The notes: generated by a model not told the origin, from the letters alone. Shown: positions 16,658 through 25,702, numbered from the stretch's first letter. The stretch: DNA of 64,000 nt from an uncultured Christensenellaceae bacterium (GCA_910588465.1 CAJUOP010000003.1:1-64000); one strand, 5' to 3'. A program made the numbers and translations.

Positions 16658-17008
16658 TTAAATAACGCTATCATCATTCCTTTTTTTGTAAACATTTTTT
16701 TCTTCGAGCAGCGCGGCAATACAAACACCAATTGTCGATAAATGCTTGCCGACAATACACAAGACGGTCAGCGGAACAACCGGTGCAAGCGAAATCCAGA
16801 ACCGCAACGGAAAAGCTCCCGCCAATCCCTGAAAACCGTCGAGCAGCAGAAATACCGCACATATTAAAAATCCGACGTAACTTACCAACGTAATACCGCC
16901 TCCAACCCAAAGAAGTTTTTTTCGCAACGCCTGCAAGCGTATGATATCGTCTGCAGACTTCGTCGGGGAATTCAATTTTTCTATTCTTCGTATTATTTTC
17001 TTAAACAT
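16658..17008 (-). CDS. Small unknown membrane protein
   Basis: 116 residues, two hydrophobic segments (about 32-58 and 66-100), and a basic N-terminus (MFKKIIRRIEKL). CCGGAG lies upstream of the ATG. It is more AT-rich than the genes around it. It follows the gene at 17091, with a terminator hairpin between them. No family is recognised. Confidence 0.6.
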   Translation of the reverse strand: MFKKIIRRIEKLNSPTKSADDIIRLQALRKKLLWVGGGITLVSYVGFLICAVFLLLDGFQGLAGAFPLRFWISLAPVVPLTVLCIVGKHLSTIGVCIAALLEEKNVYKKRNDDSVI

Positions 17009-17031
17009 GATTTTTTTACTCCGGATTAAAA

Positions 17032-17057
17032 AATAATCTGTCTTTCGACAGATTATT
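17032..17057 (-). terminator. Terminator after the gene at 17091
   Basis: An 11-bp perfect stem (AATAATCTGTC / GACAGATTATT) with a TTTC loop, followed on the minus strand by TTTTTT. Confidence 0.9.
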
Positions 17058-17090
17058 CGGAAGACCGCAAAGCTATTTAGATAAATTTTA

Positions 17091-17429
17091 TTAATAAATC
17101 ATCGTCTCGAAAGTCGATATATAATCCGGAAGGATTCCGATAACCGCACTGTTTCCGTCTTTAAATGTTATATGATATCTGTTTACACGATACGGCTGCC
17201 CATGAAAATTATAAAGCGATCCCACCTCTAATGTTTTACATTCCGCGATATCGTCTTTGGTAAATGCATAATCCTCTTTATAGGCACTTCCCATAATAAC
17301 GATTGCATTCACCCCGTTTTTGTGTCCGGTTCCCAATTCACCGTTTGCAAATGTGGAGCCGGTAGAAAATCCTATCTTGGTTACTGATGCTCTTAAAATC
17401 GAATTCGTTAATTTTTTAAAAAAGCCCAT
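17091..17429 (-). CDS. Unknown protein paired with an XRE regulator
   Basis: 112 residues from the ATG at 17429, with AAAGGAG upstream; a frame to 17537 would run through the operator and promoter and is rejected. It starts with a short amphipathic stretch (MGFFKKLTNSILRAS) and continues as a soluble, beta-rich sequence without a recognised domain. It is transcribed away from a small XRE regulator. Its promoter -35 lies inside a perfect palindrome, so repression by that regulator is likely. Whether it is a toxin, an effector or a stress protein cannot be told. Confidence 0.65.
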   Translation of the reverse strand: MGFFKKLTNSILRASVTKIGFSTGSTFANGELGTGHKNGVNAIVIMGSAYKEDYAFTKDDIAECKTLEVGSLYNFHGQPYRVNRYHITFKDGNSAVIGILPDYISTFETMIY

Positions 17430-17465
17430 TTGTATTTTCTCCTTTTTTACAGCCTTCCTGCATGT

Positions 17466-17538
17466 ATTATAACACAAAATATGGTTGCATGCAACCATAT
17501 TTGCAAAAATAATTAGAATATAATTATGGTTGCACATA
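17466..17538. promoter_or_regulatory. Divergent promoters with a perfect 22-bp palindrome
   Basis: ATATGGTTGCATGCAACCAT plus AT (17479-17500) is a perfect 22-bp palindrome. The minus-strand promoter has its -35 TTGCAT (17489-17494) inside it, a 17-base spacer and TATAAT at 17466-17471. The plus-strand -10 TATAAT is at 17519-17524, with a weak -35 at the palindrome edge. A half-site ATGGTTGCA recurs just downstream of that -10 (about 17526-17534). This is the layout of an autoregulating XRE repressor. Confidence 0.8.
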
Positions 17539-17557
17539 ATAATAACAGGAGCAGCCT

Positions 17558-17800
17558 ATGAATAACGTCAATCATGCATTGGCTTTGCGGATTCGGGAGC
17601 TTTTATCAGAAAAAAATATGACCCGCTATCGCTTGGCGATCAATAGCGGGCTAACCCATTCCACGTTAAAAAATATTATCCATGAAACTGTAAAAGATAA
17701 TCTGCTTTCTACCACCATTTTAATTGCCGGCGGTTTCGATATGACCGTAAGTGAATTTTTAGACAGTCCTCTGTTTGACGAAATCAACTTAAATATATAA
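17558..17800 (+). CDS. Small XRE-family transcriptional regulator
   Basis: 80 residues, nearly all of it one helix-turn-helix domain: RIRELLSEKNMTRYRLA, SGLTHSTLKNII, and a C-terminal VSEFLDSPLF. CAGGAGC precedes the ATG. It probably binds the palindrome at 17479-17500 and controls both itself and the divergent gene at 17091-17429. There is no separate sensor domain, so the signal is unknown. Confidence 0.88.
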   Translation: MNNVNHALALRIRELLSEKNMTRYRLAINSGLTHSTLKNIIHETVKDNLLSTTILIAGGFDMTVSEFLDSPLFDEINLNI

Positions 17801-17801
17801 C

Positions 17802-17835
17802 AAAAAAACACGGCGATCGCCGTGTTTTTATATTA
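17802..17835. terminator. Bidirectional terminator between XRE gene and rplQ
   Basis: ACACGGCGAT / ATCGCCGTGT with A-run before and T-run after. It ends the ribosomal supercluster on the minus strand and the XRE gene on the plus strand. Confidence 0.88.
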
Positions 17836-17840
17836 TTTCG

Positions 17841-18347
17841 TTAAATCAGTTCGATGATTGCCTGCTCGGCACCGTCGCCGCGGCGCTGACCGAGAAGATA
17901 AATTCTGGTATATCCGCCGCCCTGACCGAGCTCTTCCTTGCGCTGCGCATACTTGGGAGCAATTTCGTTGAACAGCTTTTCGATGAGCGGATGCTTGATC
18001 TGCTCGGTGCGCTTTTTATAGTCGCTCTTCTTTTCCGAAAACTCCTTGATTTCCTGCAAGTCGTACGTTTTCGCCATAATGGCGCGGCGCGCGGCAAGCT
18101 TCTTGGGACCGTCCTTTACGGAAGTGGTTTTCACTTCCTTGCCCTTCTTGTCCTTTGCGACGACTTCCACTTCCACAACGTCGTCGTACGTGTTCACTGC
18201 TTTGGTGATGAGCTTTTCCACATACGATCTCAGCTCTTTCGCACGCGCCTGCGTGGTCTCGATTTTTCCGTACCAAAGAAGCTGGGAAGCCTGATTTCTT
18301 AAAATCGCCAATCTTTGCTCTGTCGTTCTGCCTAATTTACCCGGCAT
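17841..18347 (-). CDS. rplQ: 50S ribosomal protein L17
   Basis: 168 residues, starting MPGKLGRTTEQRLAILRNQ and ending YTRIYLLGQRRGDGAEQAI. Both ends match L17, which sits near the exit tunnel. The usual Firmicutes length is about 115-125. The excess is an internal Lys/Val-rich region of about 45 residues (VEVEVVAKDKKGKEVKTT, about residues 64-83, and the SEKKSDYKKR part). It is the last gene of the alpha operon, 3 bases after rpoA. Confidence 0.97.
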   Translation of the reverse strand: MPGKLGRTTEQRLAILRNQASQLLWYGKIETTQARAKELRSYVEKLITKAVNTYDDVVEVEVVAKDKKGKEVKTTSVKDGPKKLAARRAIMAKTYDLQEIKEFSEKKSDYKKRTEQIKHPLIEKLFNEIAPKYAQRKEELGQGGGYTRIYLLGQRRGDGAEQAIIELI

Positions 18348-18350
18348 GGT

Positions 18351-19304
18351 TTAATCCTCCTTTTTTTCGAGTGAAAGTCCGTATGCTTCGAGTTTTTGCA
18401 TCACTTCGTCGAGAGATTTTTTGCCGAGGTTTCTCACCTTCAGCATCTCGTCCTCCGTTTTGCGGCACAAGTCCTCCACCGTGTGAATGTTCGCTCTCTT
18501 CAGGCAGTTGTAGGAACGAACGGAGAAGTCCATGTCCTCAATCTTCATAGAGAGAATACGTTGCTGTTTGTCGTCGTCCGTCTTTACGAGGATATCCATA
18601 TCCTTAATGGTCTCGGAAAGGTTTACGAACAAACTGATGTGATCCTGCATGATTTTTGCGGCGAGCGAAACGATTTCTTTGCCCGAAAACGTTCCGTCCG
18701 TTCTCACTTCCAGCGTAAGCCTGTCGTAGTCGATATTCTGTCCGACGCGCGCGGGCTCTACGTTGTAGTTTACCTTTTGCACGGGCGTATAAATGGAGTC
18801 GATGGGAATATAGTCGATCACGGGCTGCTTGTTTTCTTTGGCGGGTTTATACCCTCTGCCGCGCCCGATCGTCACTTCCATGTCGATCTTTCCGCCCTCG
18901 TCCACCGTACAAATGTACTGGTCGGCGTTAATAATTTCCACCTCCGAATCCTGAGAAATGTCCGCCGCCGTAATCACCGCGGGACCTTCCTTTACCAAAC
19001 GGAGCGTCTTGGTATAGTCTTTATCGGTCACTCTCGTCTTGATCGCGAGAAGCTTTAAATTAAGAACGATTTCGGTAACGTCCTCCTTTACCCCGGGAAT
19101 GGAAGAGAACTCGTGCTTCACCGTTCCGTCCATAAATTTAATCCCCTGCACCGCCGCACCGGGAAGCGCAGAGAGTAAAATTCTTCTCAAACAGTTGCCG
19201 ATCGTAAGACCAAAGCCTTTTTCGAGGGGTTCCACGACGATCTTTGCATAAGATTTTTCCTCGTTTTCCGTAACCTCGATTTTGGGCATATCCATTTCGA
19301 TCAT
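18351..19304 (-). CDS. rpoA: RNA polymerase alpha subunit
   Basis: 317 residues, normal length. The N-terminal dimerisation domain (about 1-230) has NCLRRILLSALPGAAV, and the C-terminal domain (about 250-310) has MDFSVRSYNCLKRANIHTV and VRNLGKKSLDEV, the helix-hairpin-helix that binds UP elements and activators. AGGAGGTGG lies upstream of the ATG. It is in its standard place between rpsD and rplQ. Confidence 0.99.
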   Translation of the reverse strand: MIEMDMPKIEVTENEEKSYAKIVVEPLEKGFGLTIGNCLRRILLSALPGAAVQGIKFMDGTVKHEFSSIPGVKEDVTEIVLNLKLLAIKTRVTDKDYTKTLRLVKEGPAVITAADISQDSEVEIINADQYICTVDEGGKIDMEVTIGRGRGYKPAKENKQPVIDYIPIDSIYTPVQKVNYNVEPARVGQNIDYDRLTLEVRTDGTFSGKEIVSLAAKIMQDHISLFVNLSETIKDMDILVKTDDDKQQRILSMKIEDMDFSVRSYNCLKRANIHTVEDLCRKTEDEMLKVRNLGKKSLDEVMQKLEAYGLSLEKKED

Positions 19305-19326
19305 ATAGCCACCTCCTTAAAATAAA

Positions 19327-19950
19327 TTATTTGGAGTACAATTCGACGATCATGTGTTCTGCGATCTGACTGTCGACGTCCTCTCTCGTGGGCAGAGCCA
19401 ATACCTTGCCCTCCAACTTCTCGGGATCGAATTCCAGCCATTTGGGCATATTCGCAACCTTCATCGTCTTAATCTGTTCGAAGAATTTGTTGTTTTTCCT
19501 GTTTTCTTTTACTGCGATCACGTCGCCCGCCTTCACGATATACGAAGGAACGTTCACCGTTCTTCCGTTCACCGTGAAATGCGCGTGATTCACAAGCTGA
19601 CGCGCCTGCGTTCTCGAAGCTCCGACGCCCATACGGTAAACCACGTTATCCAAACGTCTTTCCAAAAGGGAGAGCATGTTTTCACCCGTGATCCCCTTCA
19701 TTCTGTCCGCCATTTCGTAGTACTTGCGGAACTGACCTTCCTGCACGCCGTAAATACGCTTGGTCTTCTGCTTTTCGCGGAGCTGCAAGCCGTATTCCGA
19801 AACCTTCTTTCTGCCCGGGTGCGTAGGTCCGGGAGGAGTGGGACGCTTGTTAAAGGGGCACTTCTCCATGTAGCATTTTTCGCCTTTTAAAAAGAGCTTC
19901 GCGCCTTCGCGTCTGCAAAGTTTGCATTTCGCATCTCTGTATACTGCCAT
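19327..19950 (-). CDS. rpsD: 30S ribosomal protein S4, zinc-binding form
   Basis: 207 residues. The N-terminus has CKLCRREG and CYMEKCPF, the four-Cys zinc form of S4. The S4 RNA-binding domain (about 95-160) has [11 protein letters not shown] and [15 protein letters not shown]4 starts 30S assembly and in many bacteria represses its own operon through the mRNA leader. Here it is inside the alpha operon, downstream of the structured leader at 20748-20957, which is therefore a candidate S4 target. Confidence 0.98.
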   Translation of the reverse strand: MAVYRDAKCKLCRREGAKLFLKGEKCYMEKCPFNKRPTPPGPTHPGRKKVSEYGLQLREKQKTKRIYGVQEGQFRKYYEMADRMKGITGENMLSLLERRLDNVVYRMGVGASRTQARQLVNHAHFTVNGRTVNVPSYIVKAGDVIAVKENRKNNKFFEQIKTMKVANMPKWLEFDPEKLEGKVLALPTREDVDSQIAEHMIVELYSK

Positions 19951-19967
19951 TTTTTATTCCTCTCCTA

Positions 19968-20366
19968 TTAAACTCTTCTGCGCTTGGGCGGACGGCAACC
20001 GTTGTGGGGAATGGGGGAAACGTCGGAAATGAGCGTAACCTCCAAATCGCAATTCGCAAGCGCGCGGATCGCGGATTCTCTGCCCGCGCCGGGACCCTTT
20101 ACGTAAACCTCCACAAAGCGGAGTCCGTGCTCTTTCGCAGCCTTCGCCGCCGTCTCGGCAGCCATCTGCGCCGCAAACGGGGTGCCCTTTCTCGATCCCT
20201 TGAACCCGAGCGAACCCGCGCTCGACCAGGAAATGGCGTTTCCGCTCATGTCGGTAATGGTCACCAACGTATTGTTGAAAGTAGACTGGATATGAACTTG
20301 TCCCCTGTCGACTTTTTTCAGCTCTCTTCTTTTACGGGATACGACCGTTCTCTTTTTCTCTGCCAT
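19968..20366 (-). CDS. rpsK: 30S ribosomal protein S11
   Basis: 132 residues of normal length. [29 protein letters not shown] and [15 protein letters not shown] are the conserved S11 blocks. It is placed between rpsM and rpsD and belongs to the 30S platform. Confidence 0.98.
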   Translation of the reverse strand: MAEKKRTVVSRKRRELKKVDRGQVHIQSTFNNTLVTITDMSGNAISWSSAGSLGFKGSRKGTPFAAQMAAETAAKAAKEHGLRFVEVYVKGPGAGRESAIRALANCDLEVTLISDVSPIPHNGCRPPKRRRV

Positions 20367-20378
20367 GCTCCGCTCTCC

Positions 20379-20747
20379 TTACTTCTTCTTATTCGCCACG
20401 GTGCGGCGGGGACCTTTTCTCGTTCTCGCGTTGCGCTTGGTGCTCTGTCCGCGGACGGGGAGCCCCTTTCTGTGGCGTACGCCGCGATAGCATCCGATTT
20501 CCATCAGACGCTTGATGTTGAGGCTGACCGCCCCGCGAAGCTCGCCCTCCACCGTAAGATGATGGTCGATGTATTCTCTTAACTTAGAAACGTCGTTCTC
20601 GTCCAAATCCTTTACTCTCGTGTCGGGATTGATCCCCGTAGCCGCGAGAATTTTTTTGGAAGTGGTAAGACCGATACCGTAAATGTAGGTAAGTCCGATT
20701 TCGACCCGTTTTTCTCTGGGTAAATCGACGCCTGCGATACGTGCCAT
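20379..20747 (-). CDS. rpsM: 30S ribosomal protein S13
   Basis: 122 residues from the ATG at 20747 ([18 protein letters not shown]), with ACGGAGG upstream; the longer frame to 20840 covers leader RNA and is not coding. It has the helix-two-turns-helix [16 protein letters not shown] and ends [15 protein letters not shown]. It is the first gene of the alpha operon and has its own strong promoter about 220 bases upstream with a folded leader between. Confidence 0.98.
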   Translation of the reverse strand: MARIAGVDLPREKRVEIGLTYIYGIGLTTSKKILAATGINPDTRVKDLDENDVSKLREYIDHHLTVEGELRGAVSLNIKRLMEIGCYRGVRHRKGLPVRGQSTKRNARTRKGPRRTVANKKK

Positions 20748-20957
20748 TTGTGTATAACCTCCGTTGTTCTCTGAATAAAATAATTTTGTATATGAAGTCC
20801 GTTTTCCGCGGGAACAGTGGAAAATATTCCCTCTCGGCAAACGTGTTGATTTCCGCTTTACTTGCTTTTAAGCGCAAAGTAAGCCGATTTTCCGCAAAGA
20901 TTCTTGCGGAAATTCAGCACTTTACGCTTCTTTTAAAGACTTTTTCTTAATAGCCGT
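20748..20957 (-). promoter_or_regulatory. Structured 5' leader of rpsM (candidate r-protein autoregulatory element)
   Basis: The leader of about 210 bases contains a nested hairpin at 20872-20927. The outer stem is GCGUAAAGU / ACUUUGCGC, the inner stem UUUCCGCAA / UUGCGGAAA (20889-20897 with 20904-20912), and there are asymmetric bulges between them. A second A-rich segment precedes the Shine-Dalgarno sequence. Long leaders before rpsM bind S4 in Escherichia coli. Whether this one binds S4 is inference. Confidence 0.6.
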
Positions 20958-20964
20958 TCTTGTA

Positions 20965-20993
20965 ATTATATCATACCGAAAACGGCTTGTCAA
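20965..20993 (-). promoter_or_regulatory. Internal promoter before rpsM
   Basis: TTGACA (20988-20993), a 17-base spacer and TATAAT (20965-20970) on the minus strand: a full consensus match. It lies six bases past the rpmJ stop, so the alpha operon can be made separately from the S10-spc transcript. Confidence 0.92.
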
Positions 20994-20998
20994 CTATT

Positions 20999-21115
20999 TT
21001 AGCCCTGTCTTTGCTTATGACTCTTATTTTTCGAGCAAATTACCATTACTTTTCCGTTTCTTTTAATTACCTTGCACTTGTCGCACATGGGTTTTACAGA
21101 AGGTCTTACTTTCAT
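20999..21115 (-). CDS. rpmJ: 50S ribosomal protein L36
   Basis: 38 residues read from ATG 21115: [20 protein letters not shown] and then [18 protein letters not shown]. It has the zinc ligands CDKC, one further Cys and the C-terminal His of the C+ form of L36. It lies between infA and the rpsM promoter, its usual place. Confidence 0.97.
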   Translation of the reverse strand: MKVRPSVKPMCDKCKVIKRNGKVMVICSKNKSHKQRQG

Positions 21116-21149
21116 GTCAGTCTCTCCTTAAAATAGTCTTTTGCGGGAA

Positions 21150-21371
21150 TTACGATTTGCTCCGCCAGGTAATTCTGCCCTTGGTCAAATCGTAAGGGCT
21201 CATTTCCAGCTTTACCGAATCTCCCTCGATAATTCTGATATAGTTCATGCGGAGCTTACCCGAGATGTACGCGGTAATCACGTGCCCGTTGGTCAGCCGC
21301 ACCTTAAACGTTGTGTTGGGCAAAGCTTCGATCACTTTTCCCTCTGCTTCGATAACGTCGTCTTTCGACAT
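21150..21371 (-). CDS. infA: Translation initiation factor IF-1
   Basis: 73 residues from the ATG at 21371: [20 protein letters not shown], then [18 protein letters not shown] and the end [10 protein letters not shown], a complete OB-fold IF-1. The in-frame extension upstream overlaps map and is not coding. IF-1 binds the 30S A-site during initiation. A GGAGG sequence precedes the ATG. Confidence 0.98.
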   Translation of the reverse strand: MSKDDVIEAEGKVIEALPNTTFKVRLTNGHVITAYISGKLRMNYIRIIEGDSVKLEMSPYDLTKGRITWRSKS

Positions 21372-21391
21372 AAAATCCTCCGCCTGTTGCT

Positions 21392-22135
21392 TTAAAGCGT
21401 TAACGGCTCCGCGCCGTCCTCTGTGATCAACACCGTATTTTCGTAATGCGCCGCAGGTTTTCCGTCCGCCGTTACGGCGGTCCAACCGTCCTCCAAAACC
21501 TTTACGCGGTGCGTGCCCGCCGCGATCATGGGTTCGATGCAGAGCACCGTGCCCGCAGGGAGCCGCACTCCCGTGCCCCGTTTCCCGAAGTTGGGAACGG
21601 ACGGATCCTCGTGCATCTCTCTGCCGATCCCGTGCCCCGTATAGGCGCGGACGACGGAAAAGCCGTTTCCCTCCGCATGGCGCTGCACCCTGTAACCGAT
21701 ATCGTAGAGCGGAACGCCCGCCTTTAAGCCATCGATCGCCTGAAAGAAACACTCCTCGGTCACCCGCACGAGTTTTTTCTTTTCCTCCGAAACCTCGCCG
21801 ATGAGATACGTTCTCGCCGCGTCGCCGTGAAAGCCGTTTTTAAACGCCACAATGTCCACGCTGACGATGTCGCCCTCTTTTATCACTCTGCCGTCGGGGA
21901 TCCCGTGAACGACCGTTTCGTTTACCGAAACGCAGGCGGACGCGGGATAGCCGTAATAGCCCAGACAGCTCGGCTCCGCGCCGTTCGCCCGAAAGTACCC
22001 GTAAACGATTTCGTCCACTTCCTTTGTGGTCATTCCCGCACGAATTTGCTCGCCCAGCAGATTCAGACAGTCTCTTACAATGCGGCACGGCTCTTTTAAA
22101 AGCTCGATTTCCGCAGAAGTCTTGGGACGGATCAT
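21392..22135 (-). CDS. map: Methionine aminopeptidase, type I
   Basis: 247 residues. It removes the initiator Met from nascent proteins. Metal-binding features visible are [19 protein letters not shown] (two Asp), [12 protein letters not shown] (His) and the C-terminal Glu residues in CIEPM and ITEDGAE. There is no N-terminal SH3 extension, as is usual for this type. The ATG overlaps the adk stop by four bases (ATGA), so the two are coupled. Confidence 0.98.
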   Translation of the reverse strand: MIRPKTSAEIELLKEPCRIVRDCLNLLGEQIRAGMTTKEVDEIVYGYFRANGAEPSCLGYYGYPASACVSVNETVVHGIPDGRVIKEGDIVSVDIVAFKNGFHGDAARTYLIGEVSEEKKKLVRVTEECFFQAIDGLKAGVPLYDIGYRVQRHAEGNGFSVVRAYTGHGIGREMHEDPSVPNFGKRGTGVRLPAGTVLCIEPMIAAGTHRVKVLEDGWTAVTADGKPAAHYENTVLITEDGAEPLTL

Positions 22136-22767
22136 TTCGCCAACTTATCGAGCACTTCTTTTACCTGCCCGAAGAGCACTTCCGCGGGAGCTTCCGTTCC
22201 CGTAAAGTTTAAAATGATTCCCTTTTGGGTGTAATAGTCGATCAAAGGCGCGGTCTGCTCGCTGTAAACTCTTAAACGGCTCTCCACCGTTTCGGGATTG
22301 TCGTCCTTTCTCTGATAAAGCTCTCCGCCGCACCGCGAACAGCTCGCCGCGCCGTTCAGCGTAGAAACGTGAAAGCTCTCTCCGCATTCCTTGCAGACGC
22401 GGCGCCCGCAAAGTCTGTCCATTAAAAGCTTAAAGTCAATGTTAATGTTCACAACGCCGTCGATGGTCGCAAATTTATCAAGCTCGTTCGCCTGAAAGAG
22501 ATTGCGGGGGAATCCGTCCAGCAGATAGCCCTTTTTGCAGTCCTCCCAGGTAAGGCGGTCCTTTACGATCTCGCACGTCACTTCGTCGGGGACCAGCTCG
22601 CCCTTGTCGATATACGATTTTGCCAAAAGTCCGATCTTGGTGCCGTTTTTAATGTTCGCGCGGAAGATATCTCCCGTGGAAATATGCACCAGTCCGTAGC
22701 GTTCCGCAATTTTAGTTGCCTGCGTGCCCTTGCCTGCGCCGGGCGCGCCGAGTAATATCAAATTCAT
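22132..22767 (-). CDS. adk: Adenylate kinase, zinc-LID form
   Basis: 211 residues. P-loop GAPGAGKGTQ (7-16), DGFPRN, and a four-Cys LID (CKECGESF ... CSRCGGEL) that binds zinc, as in many Gram-positive adenylate kinases. It interconverts 2 ADP with ATP and AMP. It is in the usual secY-adk-map-infA order, 9 bases after secY. Confidence 0.98.
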   Translation of the reverse strand: MNLILLGAPGAGKGTQATKIAERYGLVHISTGDIFRANIKNGTKIGLLAKSYIDKGELVPDEVTCEIVKDRLTWEDCKKGYLLDGFPRNLFQANELDKFATIDGVVNINIDFKLLMDRLCGRRVCKECGESFHVSTLNGAASCSRCGGELYQRKDDNPETVESRLRVYSEQTAPLIDYYTQKGIILNFTGTEAPAEVLFGQVKEVLDKLAK

Positions 22768-22776
22768 ATGATCCTC

Positions 22777-24090
22777 TTACTTTAAGAAGCCCTTGTAGTT
22801 CTTCATCATGATCTGCGACTGCAGCTGTTTATCCAGCTCGAGCGCAACCGATACGACGATCAGGATACCCGTCGTAGAGAATACGTTCACCAAATCGTAG
22901 CTCGCCCAACTAAAAATCACCGAAGGCAGGAACGCGACCAGCGTCAGGAAAATGGCGCCGAACAGCGTAATGCGGTTGTTGATTTTCTTTAAATACTGCG
23001 CGGTGGGCTTTCCGGGGCGGATACCCTGAATAAAGCCGCCGTTCTGCTGAATGGACTTGCTCACGTCCTCGGGGTTGAACTGGATCTGCGCATAGAAGAA
23101 CGAGAACGCAAAGATGAGGATACACAGCACCACCGTGTAGATCACCTGTCCGTACCACTCGGTCGCCGAACCGGAGAACCACTCTTGCAAGCCCGTGGCA
23201 GCCGAAGAATTGGGCCAGAACAGGCTGATGAGCATGGACGGGAAGGAAACGATCGCATAAGCGAAAATCAAAGGCATAACGCCGCTTCCCGTTATCTTCA
23301 TGGGGATGACGGAGGACTGACCGCCGTACATCTTGGTGCCGCGCACCTGCTTTGCATACTGTACCGGGATCTTGCGTTCCGCCAGATCGACGTACACGAT
23401 CGCAAAGAAGATGAGCACGGACAATATGAGGAAGATGCCGATTTCAAGCAGCACTTCGCCGACGTTCGCCGCCGTAATGCCGATGAACTTCTGCAAGATC
23501 GTCATACCCGCCGTGGAAATGATACCGATGAAGATGATCAGCGAAATACCGTTGCCCACGCCGTAATCCGTAATGCGTTCGCCCAGCCACATAACCAGCA
23601 TGGAGCCGCCCGTATATACGATGGTCATATAAATACCCGCAACCCAAACGGATCCGCCGAACAGCTCCGTTCTGATTGCGCTTTCGCCGTTGGCGAAATT
23701 CACGATAATTCCCACCGCCTGCACGATCGCGAGAACGATCGTAATAATGCGGGTGATGTTCGTGATTTTTTTCTTGCCCTCTTCGCCCTGTTTGGAAAGG
23801 CGCTCCAACGCGGGAATTCCCACGGTCAACAGTTGCACGATAATCGAAGCGTTGATGTACGGTCCGATACCGAGCGCAAACAGCGTACCGTTTGCAAGCG
23901 CGCTGCCCGTAATTCCGCTCATGAGCGTAAGGAAGTCGTTCCCCGAAACCGCGCCCTCGAATTGCTCTCTCAAAAGTCCCGGAACGGGGATATAGCACCC
24001 GATACGGAACACGAGCAACAACAGGAGGGTGAGTAAGATCTTCTTCCTGATGTCCTTATTGCGAAAGGCGTTTTTTATTGTTTCAATCAT
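22777..24090 (-). CDS. secY: Protein translocase subunit SecY
   Basis: 437 residues with ten membrane spans, the core of the SecYEG channel. The plug and first span region have RIGCYIPVPG, and the later conserved cytoplasmic loops have VQYAKQVRGTKMYGGQSS and GKPTAQYLKKI. Normal length. GGAGTG lies upstream of the ATG, between rplO and adk. SecY works with the SRP pathway whose RNA is at 13279. Confidence 0.98.
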   Translation of the reverse strand: MIETIKNAFRNKDIRKKILLTLLLLLVFRIGCYIPVPGLLREQFEGAVSGNDFLTLMSGITGSALANGTLFALGIGPYINASIIVQLLTVGIPALERLSKQGEEGKKKITNITRIITIVLAIVQAVGIIVNFANGESAIRTELFGGSVWVAGIYMTIVYTGGSMLVMWLGERITDYGVGNGISLIIFIGIISTAGMTILQKFIGITAANVGEVLLEIGIFLILSVLIFFAIVYVDLAERKIPVQYAKQVRGTKMYGGQSSVIPMKITGSGVMPLIFAYAIVSFPSMLISLFWPNSSAATGLQEWFSGSATEWYGQVIYTVVLCILIFAFSFFYAQIQFNPEDVSKSIQQNGGFIQGIRPGKPTAQYLKKINNRITLFGAIFLTLVAFLPSVIFSWASYDLVNVFSTTGILIVVSVALELDKQLQSQIMMKNYKGFLK

Positions 24091-24137
24091 TTTTCACTCC
24101 TTTCTGCGCCGAGTTGCCTCGCGCTGCAAGTGCCTGA

Positions 24138-24590
24138 TCATTTCCCGATAACTTCCGCCGTACCGCCCGCTTTCTCGATGGCAGCCTTTGCCGACTCGGT
24201 AAATTTCGCGGCGCGAACGGTAAGCTTTACGTTCAGTTCGCCCCCTCCGAGCACCTTTAAGCCCGCATTGTTTTTCACTTCCTTGGCAAGACCGTTGGAA
24301 AGAACGAAGCCGTAATCGACCACCGTTCCTTCGGGAAGCTCCGAAAGACGGGAAAGATTTACGATAACGAAATCTTTTCCGAACTTATTGTGGAATCCTC
24401 TCTTGGGAATTCTTCTGGCAAGCGGCATCTGTCCGCCCTCGAAGCCGGGTCTTACCCCGCCGCCCGAACGCGCCCACTGACCTTTATGTCCCTTACCGCT
24501 CGTTTTGCCTAAGCCCGAACCGATGCCTCTGCCGAGGCGCTTCGCGCTCGTTCTCGCTCCCTCTGCGGGAGAAATGGTATCTACTCTCAT
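24138..24590 (-). CDS. rplO: 50S ribosomal protein L15
   Basis: 150 residues from ATG 24590, with AAGGAGAC upstream; the frame to 24614 starts inside rpmD. It has the characteristic [20 protein letters not shown] start and [18 protein letters not shown]. It is a late-assembling large-subunit protein, located between rpmD and secY. Confidence 0.98.
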   Translation of the reverse strand: MRVDTISPAEGARTSAKRLGRGIGSGLGKTSGKGHKGQWARSGGGVRPGFEGGQMPLARRIPKRGFHNKFGKDFVIVNLSRLSELPEGTVVDYGFVLSNGLAKEVKNNAGLKVLGGGELNVKLTVRAAKFTESAKAAIEKAGGTAEVIGK

Positions 24591-24600
24591 TGCTGTCTCC

Positions 24601-24774
24601 TTATACGTTCTCAACCTTAATAAGGTGTGCCACTTTTTTCAGCTGACCGCGAAGCGCAGGAGAATCCTCGAACGTCTTTTCGGAACGGATCTTCTTTAAA
24701 CCGAGTGCTTCGACGGTTGCCTTTACCGACTTGATTTCGCCGATCGTACTCTTTACAAGCGTAACCTTTACCAT
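24601..24774 (-). CDS. rpmD: 50S ribosomal protein L30
   Basis: 57 residues read from ATG 24774: [19 protein letters not shown] and then [20 protein letters not shown]. This is the short bacterial L30. It lies in its standard place between rpsE and rplO, with about ten bases to each neighbour. Confidence 0.97.
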   Translation of the reverse strand: MVKVTLVKSTIGEIKSVKATVEALGLKKIRSEKTFEDSPALRGQLKKVAHLIKVENV

Positions 24775-24787
24775 GTCTGCGTTCTCC

Positions 24788-25306
24788 TTAACCTACGATT
24801 TCTTCTACGGTCTTTCCGCGAAGCGCGGCGATCTGTTCCGCCGTTTTCAGCTCGGCAAGTCCCGCAACGGTCGCCTTTACGCAGTTGCCCGCGTTCTGCG
24901 TGCCGTGAGACTTGGTTCTGATATTTTTCACGCCCGCGGCTTCCATTACCGCACGCACGGGACCGCCCGCAATAACGCCGGTACCTTCCGCGGCGGGCAT
25001 CATGAGCACCGCGCCCTTGCCGAATTTACCCAGCACTTCGTGAGGAATGGTGGTATCTACGATGGGAACGTCGATCATATTCTTTTTCGCCGCCTGCGTC
25101 GCTTTTTCGATCGCCTCGGGAACTTCCTTCGACTTGCCCTGTCCGTAACCGACCTTACCGTTTCCGTCGCCGACTACGACCAGCGCCGCAAAGCGCATAT
25201 TTCTGCCGCCCTTCACCGTCTTGCTTACGCGGTTTACGCCGATCAGCTTTTTAATGAGACCGTCGTTCTCTTCCTGTCTTCTCTGAGGTCTGTTTTCTCT
25301 TGCCAT
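24788..25306 (-). CDS. rpsE: 30S ribosomal protein S5
   Basis: 172 residues. The N-terminal double-stranded RNA-binding domain has [19 protein letters not shown] and [17 protein letters not shown]. The C-terminal domain has [13 protein letters not shown] and [14 protein letters not shown]. Normal length. S5 supports decoding accuracy. Confidence 0.98.
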   Translation of the reverse strand: MARENRPQRRQEENDGLIKKLIGVNRVSKTVKGGRNMRFAALVVVGDGNGKVGYGQGKSKEVPEAIEKATQAAKKNMIDVPIVDTTIPHEVLGKFGKGAVLMMPAAEGTGVIAGGPVRAVMEAAGVKNIRTKSHGTQNAGNCVKATVAGLAELKTAEQIAALRGKTVEEIVG

Positions 25307-25320
25307 GTTATCCTCTCCTA

Positions 25321-25689
25321 TCAGAATTTCAGCCCGGCTTCACGTGCGCCGTCTGCAAGCGACTGTACGCGTCCGGTGTAGAGGTAACCGCCTCTGTCGA
25401 ACACGACTGTTTCGATCCCTTTTTCTTTGGCGCGTTCGCCCGCGAGTTTGCCGACGATCTTCGCGGCTTCCTTTTTGGTCTTACCCGCGATTTGCCCTTT
25501 CACCGTCTTTTCCAGAGTGGACGCCGAAGCAAGCGTTACGCCGTTTACGTCGTCGATCAACTGAACATAAATGTTGTTCGTGCTTCTGTAAACGCTCATA
25601 CGGGGCGTTTCCGCCGTGCCCGAAACGGACTTTCTCACGCGGTCGTGGCGGCGCAGTCTTACTGCATTTTTATCGATTTTGGTTATCAT
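25321..25689 (-). CDS. rplR: 50S ribosomal protein L18
   Basis: 122 residues. [20 protein letters not shown] at the start and [20 protein letters not shown] at the end are conserved L18 blocks. It binds 5S rRNA together with L5. It lies 14 bases from rpsE and 13 from rplF. Confidence 0.98.
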   Translation of the reverse strand: MITKIDKNAVRLRRHDRVRKSVSGTAETPRMSVYRSTNNIYVQLIDDVNGVTLASASTLEKTVKGQIAGKTKKEAAKIVGKLAGERAKEKGIETVVFDRGGYLYTGRVQSLADGAREAGLKF

Positions 25690-25702
25690 CTCTTACGCTC
25701 CT

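Noticed and set aside
17430..17537. Longer N-terminus for the unknown protein at 17091
   Set aside because: It would include the promoter and the 22-bp palindrome; ATG 17429 has a proper Shine-Dalgarno sequence.
21372..21752. A 200-residue version of IF-1
   Set aside because: The extension lies in the wrong register over map. IF-1 starts at ATG 21371 with a good Shine-Dalgarno sequence.
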